64,000 bases of DNA from Sialis fuliginosa (taxonomy: Eukaryota; Arthropoda; Insecta; Megaloptera; Sialidae): contig OY540819.1 in the NCBI GenBank assembly GCA_961205875.1, positions 6,326,501-6,390,500 on the forward strand, given 5' to 3'. Below are positions 48,464 to 60,629 of the stretch, one piece after another; the stretch's first letter is position 1; each line of letters begins with the position of its first letter. Made by a program: the position numbers and the translations under genes. The notes beneath the pieces are model-generated. The model worked only from the letters and a program-made list of their open reading frames with translations. It did no database searches and was not told the origin of the DNA.

Positions 48464-48965
48464 ACTAGCTGACCCGTCCTGGCTCTCACGGGAGTTATTT
48501 ATTATATTTCACCCCCTGTCGCGTATGGAGGGTTGTAATTGTTATTTTAGCTGACCCGGCAAACGTTTTTCTGCCCAAAAATAATTTGTTTAAAAATCAG
48601 ACGATAAATACACATATCGGGTCCATTTTTTGTAAAAATATTTCTTTTCGCAGAACTAACATACATATATTCTGAAATACACATTCTCTACCGGATCCAA
48701 AAAAAAGATAAACCTAACGGAGCACTAAACGAATATATGGTGTGAATATTACTTCGATACGTCCAGTGGTTTAAGCCTGATGAGACCACATACAAACGTT
48801 TTGATGCATTTTTTATATGGAAAAAATATAAATTTTATAAACTTTTAGGGTCCAAAAAATCTATAAACTTATCGGAGCTCCAAACGAATATAGGTGTGAA
48901 TATGGCTACGATACGACCTGATGAGAATACATATGTTACATACGTACCAACGTTTTTATATATTT
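48464..48965 (-). repeat. Two abutting repeats ending in GGGTCAGCTA
   Basis: Two starts of the form 'agctgacccg' occur 80 bases apart (48467 and 48549). On the minus strand these read ...CGGGTCAGCTA, a terminus I associate with lepidopteran repeats and possibly Helitron-like (CTAG at 48465). The body has duplicated phrases ('ccggatccaaaaa'/'gggtccaaaaaa', 'acgaatat', 'gtgtgaatat'). The class is uncertain; it is non-coding. Confidence 0.4.
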
Positions 48966-48969
48966 AGAT

Positions 48970-50070
48970 AAAGTTGTAATTTTAGGGTGGCAGGACACAA
49001 ATATCCAAGGGGTCATACAATTAGTACCTTATAGGCGTAGTAGGGATTAATTAACTTATTTTCAGACTATACAATTTTAATAGGTGATAACCAAAAAAAA
49101 ATTTTAATATGTGTCAGAGGCTTATTGAATATGTAAAACCAATATTTTTTCACATTGTTTTTTTTATAACTATATACTTACTAGTTTAATAATTTCTCTA
49201 TATTAATTACTAAATATTCTAGAAAAGAACACAAAATAAGTACATACTCATATTTAATTAATAAGTTCTTAAAACGACATTTAAATAAGCTAAAGTTTTC
49301 GGAAAATGTTTTCCACTTCAATATGCTCCGAAAAATTGATTTAATTTACGCATTTTTCATAAAACTAAAAAATTAATAAACACAAACCTTTAACTCTGTA
49401 CGATAAATCGATTTTTATAAATTAAAATCAATTTGCTAGTCTACCGTGTCATCTGTAACTACCCAGTCCGCTTCTGGAACTGTATCTACTATACAATTCG
49501 ATTCTATAGAAAGTTTGCATCAGTAGAAGTTTGACGAACGCTAAGTATGTGTATATATAAAGCGAAATGCGTTGTATAACAATGAGGTTTATTTTTTTAT
49601 CTTCCGGGTTTATGCGGTGTTATATAACGAAAAAAATATAATATTTATTGAGGTTAAACGTTAAGGAAATTGTACCCCTTTTGTTTTATTTTTTTATTTT
49701 ATTCATAATGATGAAGGTCATGATAAGATCATTGTGTAAATGAATACAGCGAATAACTATTCCATGAAATGTACGTTAGACATATAAATTTAATGTCAAC
49801 ATGAATTATATGATACAGTAATTTTAATTGAATCGTGAGGAAGTTTTCGTTTTGTATGAACATGTTTTATATTAATGCTTACATGTTCGCTGGTCATATA
49901 CCAGTTGTTCGGAATCTAAAACGACTAAATTGACTTAATAAACAATCGATATTTTATAAACATGCTATTAATTTGGAGATAAATGTTTTATTTGTATTAT
50001 TGTTATTACGAGATACTTTATGGGTTTGCATTTCATATCAACTTACCCCAAATTCAAAATAAACGGTTTA
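48970..50070. other. AT-rich spacer
   Basis: No feature recognised beyond AT-rich sequence and small unique patches near 49440-49500. Confidence 0.5.
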
Positions 50071-50071
50071 A

Positions 50072-50215
50072 TCTCCATTTATAAAAATAAATGTTCGTTT
50101 GTATGAGGCTTATAGATTCGGAATTATTGAACCGATTTCAATGCGGTTTTCACCAATAATTAGATAATTTTTCTGTGCATATTCGTGGCTATTAATATTT
50201 TATGAAAATTTAAGA
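50072..50215 (+). mobile_element. Helitron-like 5' end fragment (uninterrupted copy)
   Basis: It begins TCTCCATTTATAAAAATAAA and contains 'tgttcgtttgtatgaggctt' and 'accgatttcaatgcggtttt' exactly as in 7826-7944. It runs on through 'tcgtggctattaatatttta' without the hAT insertion present in the other copy, and so acts as an empty site. Confidence 0.5.
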
Positions 50216-50219
50216 TTTC

Positions 50220-51680
50220 ACAGTATTAGGGTAATATATTGCTATTTAATTGATAGTTATAGAAAATTGATGTTAAAATGTTGATTTTTGTAAAAAAATA
50301 AATATTTAAAACGCTTATAAGTTTTAACTCATTGAATTTACACCTATAGTTCTCTGAACTATTTAAATATAGAATTGAATTTTCTACAAAATTACCATTC
50401 AACTTATTTTTATAGAAACAATAGTTTAGACGTGAGAGCCTTCTAAACGTATATAGTACAACTTAACAAAATAAATCACTTCGAATGCCTGTAACTTTTG
50501 ATACGTTGAATTGAAAGACATGACTTTGTAGACACTTTTATCTTCTACAAAATGATGTCCTTAAAATCATCAATTATCATGAATCAGTAATACCAGCTTT
50601 AGTACTAAAGAATAATTTTCCTATGTTATTTATATGGGGAACGGGACCCCCTTATAGCACCTCTATAGGGTAATCCTTTGGTGAGGATTTATTTTAGGTC
50701 AAAAACTAACGTATTTCGTAACGAGAACAAAATATTTTTTTAACACACCCTACTGTACATAATACATACATACAAGTACTCAAATGTCAGAGTAATCAAA
50801 TTACCATTGACGCTAACTAAATGTTCCTGAATTAATAACACATATCAAACAGTAGCAACAAAATATTTAATCCCATCAAACGCTCTCTTTGATACAGATA
50901 CACCTTTTATATTTCCCCCGATACAAATTAGCATTATTTGTTTTTCCATCGGTCATTGGCACACGCTTATATACATACATATAAAAGTTAGGGAGAAGTA
51001 ACTACAATGTTGTTGCTTCTAATCCACTTCCTCCAGTATAAATAGATTAAATCCGCTATTCAAAGAGCTTGTGATTACCCTATATGCAACTCAAGAAGTA
51101 TGTAAAACAGCGCTTCCCAAACTAAAAAGTTAATTTGATGCTGAATTTTTTAATGTAAAAAACAACTTTTCATATGTACCTATTACTTTATTATTGTAAC
51201 ATTTGCTATTTAACAAAACAAAAATCTTATAATTTAAAAATACAAATTCACTTATAAATGCAATGTTGTTTCTAAATGATCCATTTAATTCATGATATTT
51301 TAAGGGTTCTTGAATTAAGTTCTAAAGAGTGTTAAAACATTTTAGAAATACCTGATCTAATAAACGATGTACCCCTTTGCCCCATTTCACGAGCTTGTTC
51401 TTTGTACCTTTAAAACGCACTAAAGCGTATCGTTCACCTTATCTGTAGTGGATTCAGAGATAATGTTATTGTCGTCATAACAAGTGTTAATACATGATTC
51501 TGGTTTGTTTATTAATCTGTAGGGCCCCTTTGTCACCATAAAACTCGTAAATAAATTGTTATTGTATTAATTATTATATTTAGCTTTTTTTATCAAGAAA
51601 ACTGATAGAATAATAAAAATGTAATTTAATAATCAAGTGCTACAGAATATTTTTTATATCCATCATAACAATATTTTGAT
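50220..51680. other. AT-rich spacer
   Basis: No gene or paired repeat ends recognised. Confidence 0.5.
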
Positions 51681-51682
51681 GT

Positions 51683-51960
51683 TTTGATTTGTCATCCGTC
51701 CGTCTATCTTTCCATTCCTGTAACAGTAAAATATCTTGAAAGTTATATGAGCTAAAAACTTGAAATTGTAACCAAACATGAAAAAGCATGACTCCAAGTT
51801 ATAGATGTAAAAATTCTATGCTAAAATCTGGGGTGGGGGGGGGGGGTAGAGCTATAACTAAGCAACTAGATTTTTTTATACATATAGGCATGTGGGGTAT
51901 CAAATTGTAGATCATTTTTTCTCAAAAATGGCGCCAGCAAGGGGAACGAAACAATAATTT
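51683..51960 (+). repeat. Fragment of the GGGTTCCG-type repeat
   Basis: 'gtcatccgtccgtc', 'gagctaaaaacttgaaatt', 'aaacatgaaaaagcatgact' and 'tcaaaaatggcgcc' follow the same order as in 20490-20900. Neither terminus is present. A run of G (about 51828-51846) interrupts it. Confidence 0.55.
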
Positions 51961-51964
51961 CTTA

Positions 51965-53209
51965 GTTAAATCAAAACTACTAATTAAATTTGATATCAGC
52001 TTTTTTATGTATGCAGAATTATAATGGAAAACAATTATTTTAATCTCTAATTTAATAATGTGAATAATTGTGAATGCCAGCTTATGTTCATTAGATTAAT
52101 TTAAATTAAACCTATAGTAATTCCAAAGAGCAAATTATTAATATTTATCATAGAAAAAGTAACAATGCATTTGTTTCTCAATTAAAGCATTTAACAAATA
52201 AATATCAATAGTATGTAACATAAATTATTATCAAAACAATACTATTGTTAAATCAAATTTTATAACTTCGTAATGATAAGGAAAATATCATATTTTCTTG
52301 TTTTATTGCTGAAATGGCATAGTTTTGAATAAAGTGATTTAATTAATATAACAATTACTTGCACTTTTGAATAACAAAATACATTTTTAAAACGAGAAAT
52401 AAAATATCAGAACACATTTTGTCAATGATTGATATTCGTTAGTTTTTTTCTAAATCGACATCTTACAGTCTCCTTAAAACAATTTTCCTTTTTGCATATA
52501 TTTAATAATTTTTATTTACTATTCTACAAAATGTCATCAAAAACGTATAAACAACAAATCAACAATAACTTTTTGATTTAAACAATACAACTTTTTTAGG
52601 TTTACAAAAGTTTCGATGATGAAAAATTACCACTTAAATAAATTTCAAATAATTCACAAATCAAATTATTATAAAATATATCGACCCTTAATCCATGTTC
52701 CCATCAAACTAAGTTCCCATACTTTTAAAAGGCATCCTTACCTCAAAGTAAAGCACATAGAGGGTCTAAATATGTTTATATAAGTTTTAATACGCTGTTT
52801 TGTTCTTTTATAAATATGTTAGTTTACAAAGACGAACTTTTAAAGTTATATATAAAGTCTTTGACTCTCAATAGATTCATTTTAACGTGCAGTAGGAAGT
52901 CATTGTGGTTAAAATACAAACGGGGTCTTTGGTACAGTCTCCTTTACAGAGGTAAGTACACTACTAGGTCGTTACTAGGATTTCAAGAGGGGGGTTTAAT
53001 CTCTTTATGGTTGTATCAAAGCAAATAAATTAAACACGTATTTATTGATGTTGTTTAATCTGTTTAGTTTTGAATTGATTTAAATAAGTTTTTAATTTGT
53101 ATGGTATTTGCTTTTTTTAAATAATATTAATAGTTCTTAATAAAAACGTATGTTTGCTGGCCTTTATGGTAATTGAAACTTACATTTTCTACCACACCAT
53201 AACAATTCT
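51965..53209. other. AT-rich spacer
   Basis: No supported feature; the 70-codon plus-strand frame at 52816 has no recognisable domain. Confidence 0.5.
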
Positions 53210-53347
53210 AAAATATTAATGACCATGAACTTAGCGAAGCACCTATTGCTAATCAAAACGAAATTAGGTGGATTATTTGTTGCTAATTAGTTGCTAATTA
53301 GTTACGCTGATTTTGATTTTGTTGCTCAATTTTTTCTTTATTTTTTT

Positions 53348-53387
53348 GGGTGCTTCGCTAAGTTCATATGAACTTAGCGAAGCACCC
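53348..53387. repeat. 40-bp perfect palindrome, left arm unit 1
   Basis: Forty bases read identically on both strands, centred on CATATG at 53365-53370. The half-site is GGGTGCTTCGCTAAGTTCAT. It marks the junction between successive Foldback units; later units carry decayed versions (near 53506, 53655, 53796). Confidence 0.9.
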
Positions 53388-54166
53388 CCCCTTAAAATAG
53401 CTTCAGACGAATCAGAACACGGCTGAGAATTTGTTGCTAATTAGTTGCTAATTAGTTACGCTGATTTTGATTTTGTTGCTCAATTTTTTCTTTATTTTTT
53501 GGGGTTTTTCACTAAGTTCATATGAACTTAGCGGAGCACCTCCCTTAAATAAGCTTCAGGCGAATCAGAACACGGCTGAAAATTTGTTGCTAATTAGTTG
53601 CTAATTAGTTACGCTGATTTTGATTTTGTTGCTCAATTTTTTTTTTTTTTTGGGTTTTTCGCTAAGTTTATATGCAGTTTGCGAAGCACTCCCCCTTAAA
53701 TTAGCTTCAGACGAATTAAAACACAGCTGAGAATTTGTTGCTAATTAGTTACACTGATTTTGATTTTGTTGCTCAATTTTTTCTGTATTTTTTTGGGTTT
53801 TTCGCTAAGTTTATATGCAGTTTGCGAAGAACTCCCCTTTAAATTAGCTTCAGACGAATTAGAACAGAGCTGAGAATTTGTTGCTAATTAGTTACGCTGA
53901 TTTTGATTTTATTGCTCAATTTTTTCATTATTTTTTGGGTTCTTCGCTAAGTTCATATGAACTAACATTCATAATACAATTAAACTAATATTTATAATAC
54001 TAAGGTGAGTTTTATTTCTGACCAATTCCATTTAAATTTTTCATATTCATATTAAAAAAATATTCACATAAACTATACGGAAACAATAAATAATCAGTAT
54101 TCAAGTATTTATAATCATACTGTGTTGGGAAGTTGATTGTGTGGACCTAAAGGGTTTCACCCCACC

Positions 54167-54448
54167 CAGTGGCGTATTTACCTGGGCCGCCCTGGGCAAA
54201 AAAAAATTTCCGCCCCTGTACCAAGAGAAAATATAATTAATTTTTGATAGAAGTGATAACCGTTTTTATAAGCGCTGTCGTACAAAATATAATAAAAATT
54301 AAAAACTGGGGACCTTTTTTTTCACTACTAATTTTTTGTCTTCCTATTGTTTTTAATATTCTGTATTAAACTAAAAGAAACTAAATAAATCTGCCGCCCC
54401 TCTCAGCCTGCCGCCCTAGGCCATGGCCCCATGGTAAATACGCCACTG
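54167..54448. mobile_element. hAT-type MITE nested in the Foldback element
   Basis: The element is 282 bp with perfect 16-bp terminal inverted repeats (CAGTGGCGTATTTACC and its complement). The flanks ACCCCACC (54159-54166) and ACCCCACA (54449-54456) form an 8-bp duplication with one mismatch. Both halves contain 'ccgccct' motifs. It inserted after the Foldback element, so it is the younger of the two. Non-coding. Confidence 0.8.
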
Positions 54449-55599
54449 ACCCCACACCAAGCTTGTTTTTATTGTTTTGGGTGCTTCGCTAAGTTTATAT
54501 GCAGTTTGCGAAGTACTCCCCCTTAAATTAGCTTTATCATGTCTAACAGTACATACAGGTAAATACAATAACAATAATATGTTTTAATGTTAAAAAAATC
54601 GACATGTTATAGCACAAGCGCATCGAAAAATTTTACTTACGACAAATTTTTTTTTGTAATTAGCAACAAATTCTCAGCCGTGTTCTGATTCGTCTGAACT
54701 TAATTTAAAGGGGGGTGCTCCGTTAAGTTCAAATGAACTTAGCGAAGAACCCAAAAAAATAAAAAATAAATTGAGCAACAAAATCAAAATCAGTGTAACT
54801 AATTAGCAACAAATTCTCAACTCTGTTCTAATTCGTCTGAAGCTAATTTAAGGGGGAGTGCTTCGCAAATTGCATATAAACTTAGCGAAGAACCCAAAAA
54901 AATAATAAAAAAATTGAGCAACAAAATCAAAATCAGCGTAACTAATTAGCAACAAATTCTCAGCCATGTTCTGATTCACCTGAAGCTAATTTAAGGGGGG
55001 GTGCTCTGCTAAATTCATGTGAACTTAGCGAAGAACCCAAAAAAATAAAGAAAAAATTGAGCAACAAAATCAAAATCAGCGTAACTAATTAGCAACTAAT
55101 TACCAACAAATTGTCAACCGTGGTCTGATTCGTCTGAAGCTATTTTAAGGGGGAGTTCTTCGCAAACTGCATATTAACTTAGCGAAAAACCCAAAAAAAT
55201 ACAGAAAAAATTGAGCAACAAAATCAAAATCTGAGTAACTAATTAGCAACAAATTCTCAGCTGTGTTTTAATTCGTCTGAAGCTAATTTAAGGGGGAGTG
55301 CTTCGCAAACTGCATATAAACTTAGCGAAAAACCCAAAAAAAAAAAAAAAATGAGCAACAAAATCAAAATCAGCGTAACTAATTAGCAACTAATTAGCAA
55401 CAAATTTTCAGCCGTGTTCTGATTCGCCTGAAGCTTATTTAAGGGAGGTGCTCCGCTAAGTTCATATGAACTTAGCGAAAAACCCCAAAAAATAAAGAAA
55501 AAATTGAGCAATAAAATCAAAATCAGCGTAACTAATTAGCAACTAATTAGCAACAAATTCTCGGCCGTGTTCTGATTCGTCTGAAGCTATTTTAAGGGG

Positions 55600-55639
55600 G
55601 GGTGCTTCGCTAAGTTCATATGAACTTAGCGAAGCACCC
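55600..55639. repeat. 40-bp perfect palindrome, right arm outer unit
   Basis: This is the same 40-bp palindrome as at 53348-53387, in the mirror position of the right arm. Decayed counterparts recur inward near 55446, 55296, 55157, 55000, 54859 and 54720. Confidence 0.9.
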
Positions 55640-55777
55640 AAAAAAATAAAGAAAAAATTGAGCAACAAAATCAAAATCAGCGTAACTAATTAGCAACAAA
55701 TTAGCAACAAATAATCCACTTAATTTCGTTTTGATTAGCAATAGGTGCTTCGCTAAGTTCATGGTCATAAAATATTA

Positions 55778-57535
55778 GTATGGAGACCCATACATGACTT
55801 CCATGTTCTTTCTATCTTTTTAAATAATTTTTAAATATACATTTTTATAAATATTTTATTTATATAACCTACTACTATGCATATACATATATCGTAATAC
55901 ATAAAAAACATATATACTTACGACGGTTACAGCAGTTATTGCCATTTGTATATAAATATTAGTTTTCTAATGTCCTAATGTCAAAAACATATTACACATT
56001 AGTACAACAACAACTTTGATAATTTGAATTTAGTTGCATTTGTTTCCATGGCAACATGAATTAATGACGTATTAATTAGTAGTGAAGATTAAAATTTTGA
56101 GGGTATTTTTCATTCCTTCAATGGCTGTTTAGGCACGTACAAATAATAAATGTCCCTTAGGTTCAATTGAACTACAAATATACCAAGTCTTATCAAAATT
56201 AGTGAGATAATACTCGCAATGTTCACTTTTAAGACGAAAAAAAAAACCTAATCCGATTAGCACCAAAATCAATAGGTCTGGAGTACTCACTGAGACAAAC
56301 ATTTTCCCCAAAAATAATTCAGATCGGTAGTTATCGTGAACGAAAAAAAATTCTACATCCAGACACACAGAAACACGCAAGCCGCCATGCGGAAATTAAC
56401 TTTTCTTTACGTTTTGAAGTTAGTACAATCAGAATCCGTCATTATCTCGGACATGATTTTTCGACGGTATTACAATACTTCCATTTCCTTCTGAACATGG
56501 AAGTAAAGATTAATCAAATACCACCATACTAATAACATGATGTGCAACAATTGGATACTATTCATATATATGTACATATACAATATACATACATAAGTAA
56601 GCACTTCATATACATATGTAAAATGCATGAAATCCGAACCGTATCAGTTATTCAATCGCACATAACCTCTGGGTTAAATCCCGATTCTGCACGCGCATGC
56701 GCTAACATAGAGAGGGAAATAATCGTCATCATTTCCACCCCTTAAGTATTTAAGCTGTGTAAAGATGTGTACACGATACGTTAATATGAACCTGTTAAAG
56801 TATTTCGTTTCTTCTTTTTGTGCTTGGAACTACAGTTGCATTAAGTGGAAAATCAGGTTAACATTAAAAGAAATGCTATTTATGATGATTGTTGATTGGC
56901 TTTTGCAAAATAGTGATATTGAATTTATTTGTTGATGCTTTTTTATATAATGTATTTATTTTATTATTTTCCTTTATACTTAATGCAAAAAGTGCGTTTT
57001 CTTTCTGGAATATAATAAAGTATACATATCTTTAATATGAAAAAGAATCGAACTCGAGAGTCTCTTTTAAGTACGACCATTATTCAATGACGTTAATTTT
57101 GGTCTGTAAATGCTTTATAACTAAAACGTTTTTAAAACACAGTTTTTTTTACTATGTTTTCTTGATCCTTAACTTCATTTAGAAACTAACAATTCAAAAA
57201 AGTATTTTTAAAGTTATTTTAAATATTTTTATTTCTATCCAAAATCGAATACATAAAATTAAAACCCGATTTCACAAACAATACAATTTTTACCTTTAAC
57301 TTTCAATTACCAAATAGCTAGATGTAAACTGTAGATAGCTATTGTTTATAAAATCGAACATAATAGATATTGGCACTTGATTTAGAAACTAAAACCCCTG
57401 CAATTATCAACACATAAATATAAATTTTTGTTTATTGAATCTTAATAAGTTAGTATGAGCTCTAAATATATTCATCTAGCTTTAGAAATCTTTCAACAGA
57501 ACAGTAAGAAAATAAAAAACAATTTCTTTCGGTAA
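55778..57535. other. AT-rich spacer with RFX-like site
   Basis: No gene recognised. An imperfect X-box-like site GTTTCCATGGCAAC lies at 56042-56055 (one base off the RFX consensus). The block 56130-56390 may be a decayed repeat. The minus-strand frame within it has no domain. Confidence 0.35.
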
Positions 57536-57539
57536 TAAT

Positions 57540-58030
57540 ACACCAACATCCGGCATTCCTCCTCCAATATTATAATATAAAATAAACAACTACGCAAATA
57601 TCATTTCCCCATTGTGCCTAATGTTTTTTTTCCGCCAACACATCACCAAGCATGGCAATTACCTATAATTATTAGGTACTGCTCCATCTTAAACAACGAA
57701 ACACTAAAAAAGGAAAAATTTTCAATTGTGTGTGAGAAAGATCAATTGAATGGACCAACACAATCCACTGACCTTATTAATGAGAGAGCACACATCAGAG
57801 TGTCCGTAGACTAGCGTGATTTACTACTTTCTCTGAATTAGAATGTAGATTACAAAATGTAGCTACAATAGCAGCATTGATTGTGCGCTTGACTATTGTT
57901 GGACCCGATCTGACAGAATATATCCGATGGTTTGACGGATAGAATGTGATTAGATTGACGGCTTGGACGGTTGCAATTATTTTATTTGCTAATTGGTGTG
58001 AGTGCTGTGCGAAACATACACGTTTTGTCG
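57540..58030. other. Unique block, possible regulatory sequence
   Basis: A non-repetitive stretch with moderate GC around 57840-58020 contains SOX-like 'acaatag'/'attgttgg' sites. A 66-codon plus-strand frame (57614) lacks any motif. Function is unknown. Confidence 0.2.
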
Positions 58031-58450
58031 TTTTATTTACAAATGAATGGAAGGAATATTTAATTTTGTTTAAGCCAAATTTAGGGTGCGGTGAATGATG
58101 GGATTATTGAGGTTATGACTCAAATATTCCAAATAAAAATAATTTGTGTACAAAGTATTCTCCCCTTGCTTTGGAAAGTGTTATTTTAGGGTATATTAGG
58201 AGTATGTTCAATAGAAATAAACTAGTTTTTTTAACCAGACGTTTAAAAAAGTGTTTATTATTAGATATATTGTAGTAGAGATTTGGCAGCGATTCCCAAA
58301 AGGGAGGATATTAATTTTACTTTTTTAAATAAAGGGATGTTCAAAAATAGGCAAATAACTGAAATAGATTATTACTCATTTTAGAATTATGTGTTGATTT
58401 TTATATTAAGTAGTTACAAACAAATTGAACGTGTATGGCTCGCTTTTTTA

Positions 58451-58753
58451 ATGCCTGGTATTGTAAAAAAATTGCTAGCGTGCAAATGTAAACTAGCTTC
58501 CAGTTAACGCTATCTCCTACGTATTAAATATAAATGACAACACACTCATAGATGTAGCGAATGAAATCGTATATATCATAACCTTGACGCATGCGCGATG
58601 AGTATAATCAGCGACTTAAAATAAGTGCTGCCAAGTGTACCTCATGGTTTAAAATATCGAGCAATTTTATAACAATTTGACACCTTGCAGATAACGTTAG
58701 CTGGAAGCTAATTTACATTTACACTCAAGCAAATTCTGTATAATACCGGGCAT
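58451..58753. mobile_element. TIR MITE, ATGCCTGGTATT ends
   Basis: Inverted repeats of about 62 bp flank a short centre. Left: 'atgcctggtattgtaaaaaa', then 'aactagcttccagttaacgc'. Right: 'gttagctggaagctaattt', then 'ataataccgggcat'. The end motif resembles family A (ATGTCCGGTATTATA), so they may share a superfamily. About 303 bp and non-coding; no certain target duplication. Confidence 0.65.
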
Positions 58754-59160
58754 AAATGTTGTACTTATTACGTATCTCTAGGTGATAGATTATTTAAGTT
58801 GATGGTATTTTTCCTTGATTTAAAAAGATATTTCAAATTAATATCATCAACATAAATTCATAAATGTTATAGTAATTGTGATTATTTTATGTCCCAGTTT
58901 TTAATATGTTAAACTTATTTATAACTTTCAACAAAAGTTTAAAAAATTCATATTATAAAAATATCCTTATTTATAACTTTACAACAACCTTAATAAGAAT
59001 AACAAAATGTTGAAGCTTAAAAATAAAATAAAATTCGTTAACAGTATGTTCGACTGTACAAAGTTATCCCCACTTTGAAACTTGCGTATCTACAACGACA
59101 TAAGTTTATGTTTATATATGCATATTATTACATAATAAAATCAACGTTAACAAGAATAAC

Positions 59161-59560
59161 GTGAAACGACATACGGAGGCAGATGTGGCTGCGGCGACAG
59201 CGACGTCATCATCAAGGAGAAGAAGATCGTCGGCGTCGTCTACGGAGACGCGGCGCACACAGACACAGATGCCGCGCGCCGAATCTTCCACACAGCACAG
59301 CGGCACAATGTTATCGTATCGATCGGACGGAAGTCTCGTTCGCGGTTGCCACGGCAACAGGAAAGTCAATCTGGCCAGGGGTTCAGACTGAGACAGATAC
59401 ACAAAGCGAAAAAAGACAGATTATTTTTTTATTTATTATCCTTCCATTATACGCTTGTTCTTTCGTATACACTCGTATCGGATCGGTATCGCTCGTGTTG
59501 GGTTCTGATGATGAAATATGGAACACGTGGTTAGACTGAGAATGACATAACTTTTCGCCG
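59161..59560. promoter_or_regulatory. CpG-rich island, possible promoter or first exon
   Basis: This is the most GC- and CpG-rich segment in the window, unlike its flanks (AT-rich below 59140 and above 59580). It contains a GACGTCAT CRE-like site near 59200 and a perfect RFX X-box at 59345-59358. Three overlapping plus-strand frames and one minus-strand frame (62-118 codons) are open because GC-rich DNA has few stops. Their Arg- and Ser-rich products resemble no family. A promoter or leader exon for a neighbouring gene is plausible. Confidence 0.35.
59345..59358. promoter_or_regulatory. Perfect palindromic RFX X-box
   Basis: GTTGCC-AC-GGCAAC fits the RFX consensus GTNRCC-N0-3-RGYAAC exactly with symmetric half-sites. 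In animals, RFX factors use such sites in genes for ciliated neurons and sperm. Occupancy here is inference. Confidence 0.45.
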
Positions 59561-60184
59561 CCACCGACGTCGCTTCGAGGATAATTCAGGGACGGACTGA
59601 AAACTATAAGAAAATAACAAGAGAACCATTTTTAATTAGTACAGATAAAACTAAATAATTATTTTTTCTATAAACTCTTTAAAAATCTCATACAAAAACT
59701 AAATTATAAATGTCAATTTAAAAGTGATTTTGGTTTTCTAATATGAATATCTTCTAGATTCATTTGATACATCACTGAAAAGTTGTACTTGACTACAATT
59801 TTAACCTAGAAGCCAAGAATCACAAAGTACCTATTATGTTTTGTTTACAGGTATATTTTAGTTAAGATTCTATTAAGGTCCAAATTAGCAATCCCATGGT
59901 CCAATTTACTTAATAGAAACAAAGTCTATAAACTGCTGTTACATTTCATAAAAAAATAATTTGTCTAAACCAAAAACTAGTATACTAAATATCGTAATTT
60001 AAAAAATGGTCCAAATTACTTGACTTTCCCCTAATTAATATTCCTATACTTATTTTTATAATATAAATACAATCCCCTTAAATCTTTAGACGACCCTCAG
60101 CTTTAGATATACATTATATTATAGAATCAGTTTAAATAAAATAATAAATATAAAAACCATTAGCTAATTTACTTCTAATTACAA

Positions 60185-60310
60185 AAAATTCACAACTACG
60201 CCCCTGTTAGCATTAACCCCCGTCAGGGTAGAAGTGTCATTACGTGAGATGGGGAAACTTATGACGAGCGGATGGGCGGAATATCGCGCGCGCTAATCCA
60301 ATATTACTTC
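60185..60310. other. Small GC-richer patch
   Basis: Contains 'acgcccctgttagcatt' and 'tatcgcgcgcgctaatcc'. The first resembles a hAT-type end, but no partner was found. Otherwise apparently unique. Confidence 0.25.
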
Positions 60311-60594
60311 TGGTGTCTTTTGCGATCATGTAAATATGATTGTTTCGCACTTACGAACATTGATTGAGCTTTATGATGATCCTATTCCATAAAATACTAT
60401 CGGTTATGAATATGTATGAATCTGTGCAACAGATGACCATGTGTGGATTTCACTTTTTTTTAGTTGTATTTTCAATTGGGTTATTTTTATTTTATTTAAA
60501 AATTGAAATGATTAAGGTAGAAAATATTGCGAAGTTTATTAAGCTAGTAAATATTTTTAAAACTATTCTGTGGGGAATTTTATTGAATAGTACT

Positions 60595-60625
60595 TATTCG
60601 CGGCTTCGTCCGCGTGTATCATCAA
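60595..60625 (-). repeat. Helitron-like 3' end fragment
   Basis: 'ttcgcggcttcgtccgcgtg' is the reverse complement of the GC hairpin at Helitron-like 3' ends elsewhere in the window (compare 32893-32920). Only the hairpin region survives. The 125-codon plus-strand frame runs through it, which argues against that frame being a gene. Confidence 0.45.
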
Positions 60626-60629
60626 CATC

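Larger units (their letters stand above)
53219..55768. mobile_element. Foldback (FB)-type transposon, 2.55 kb, 9-bp TSD
   Basis: Perfect 9-bp direct repeats AAAATATTA flank the element (53210-53218 and 55769-55777). Both ends read ATGACCATGAACTTAGCGAA inward, and the first ~50 bases pair almost perfectly. The left arm (53219 to about 53962) and right arm (about 54648-55768) are made of head-to-tail units of 139-157 bp, each with a palindrome around 'gttcatatgaac' and a 'ttgctaattag' block (one or two copies). The centre (53963-54647) is largely unique and holds a nested hAT MITE. This matches Foldback elements, known in Drosophila: long arms of tandem subrepeats and 9-bp duplications, grouped with Mutator-like transposons. 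No transposase is encoded. Confidence 0.85.

Noticed and set aside
53219..55768. CRISPR-like repeated array
   Set aside because: Units are over 130 bp, have no spacer/repeat alternation, and form inverted arms with target duplications; this is a transposon.
59161..59539. Overlapping Arg/Ser-rich frames in the CpG island
   Set aside because: Several frames on both strands are open together, as expected in GC-rich DNA with few stops. No family motif is visible.
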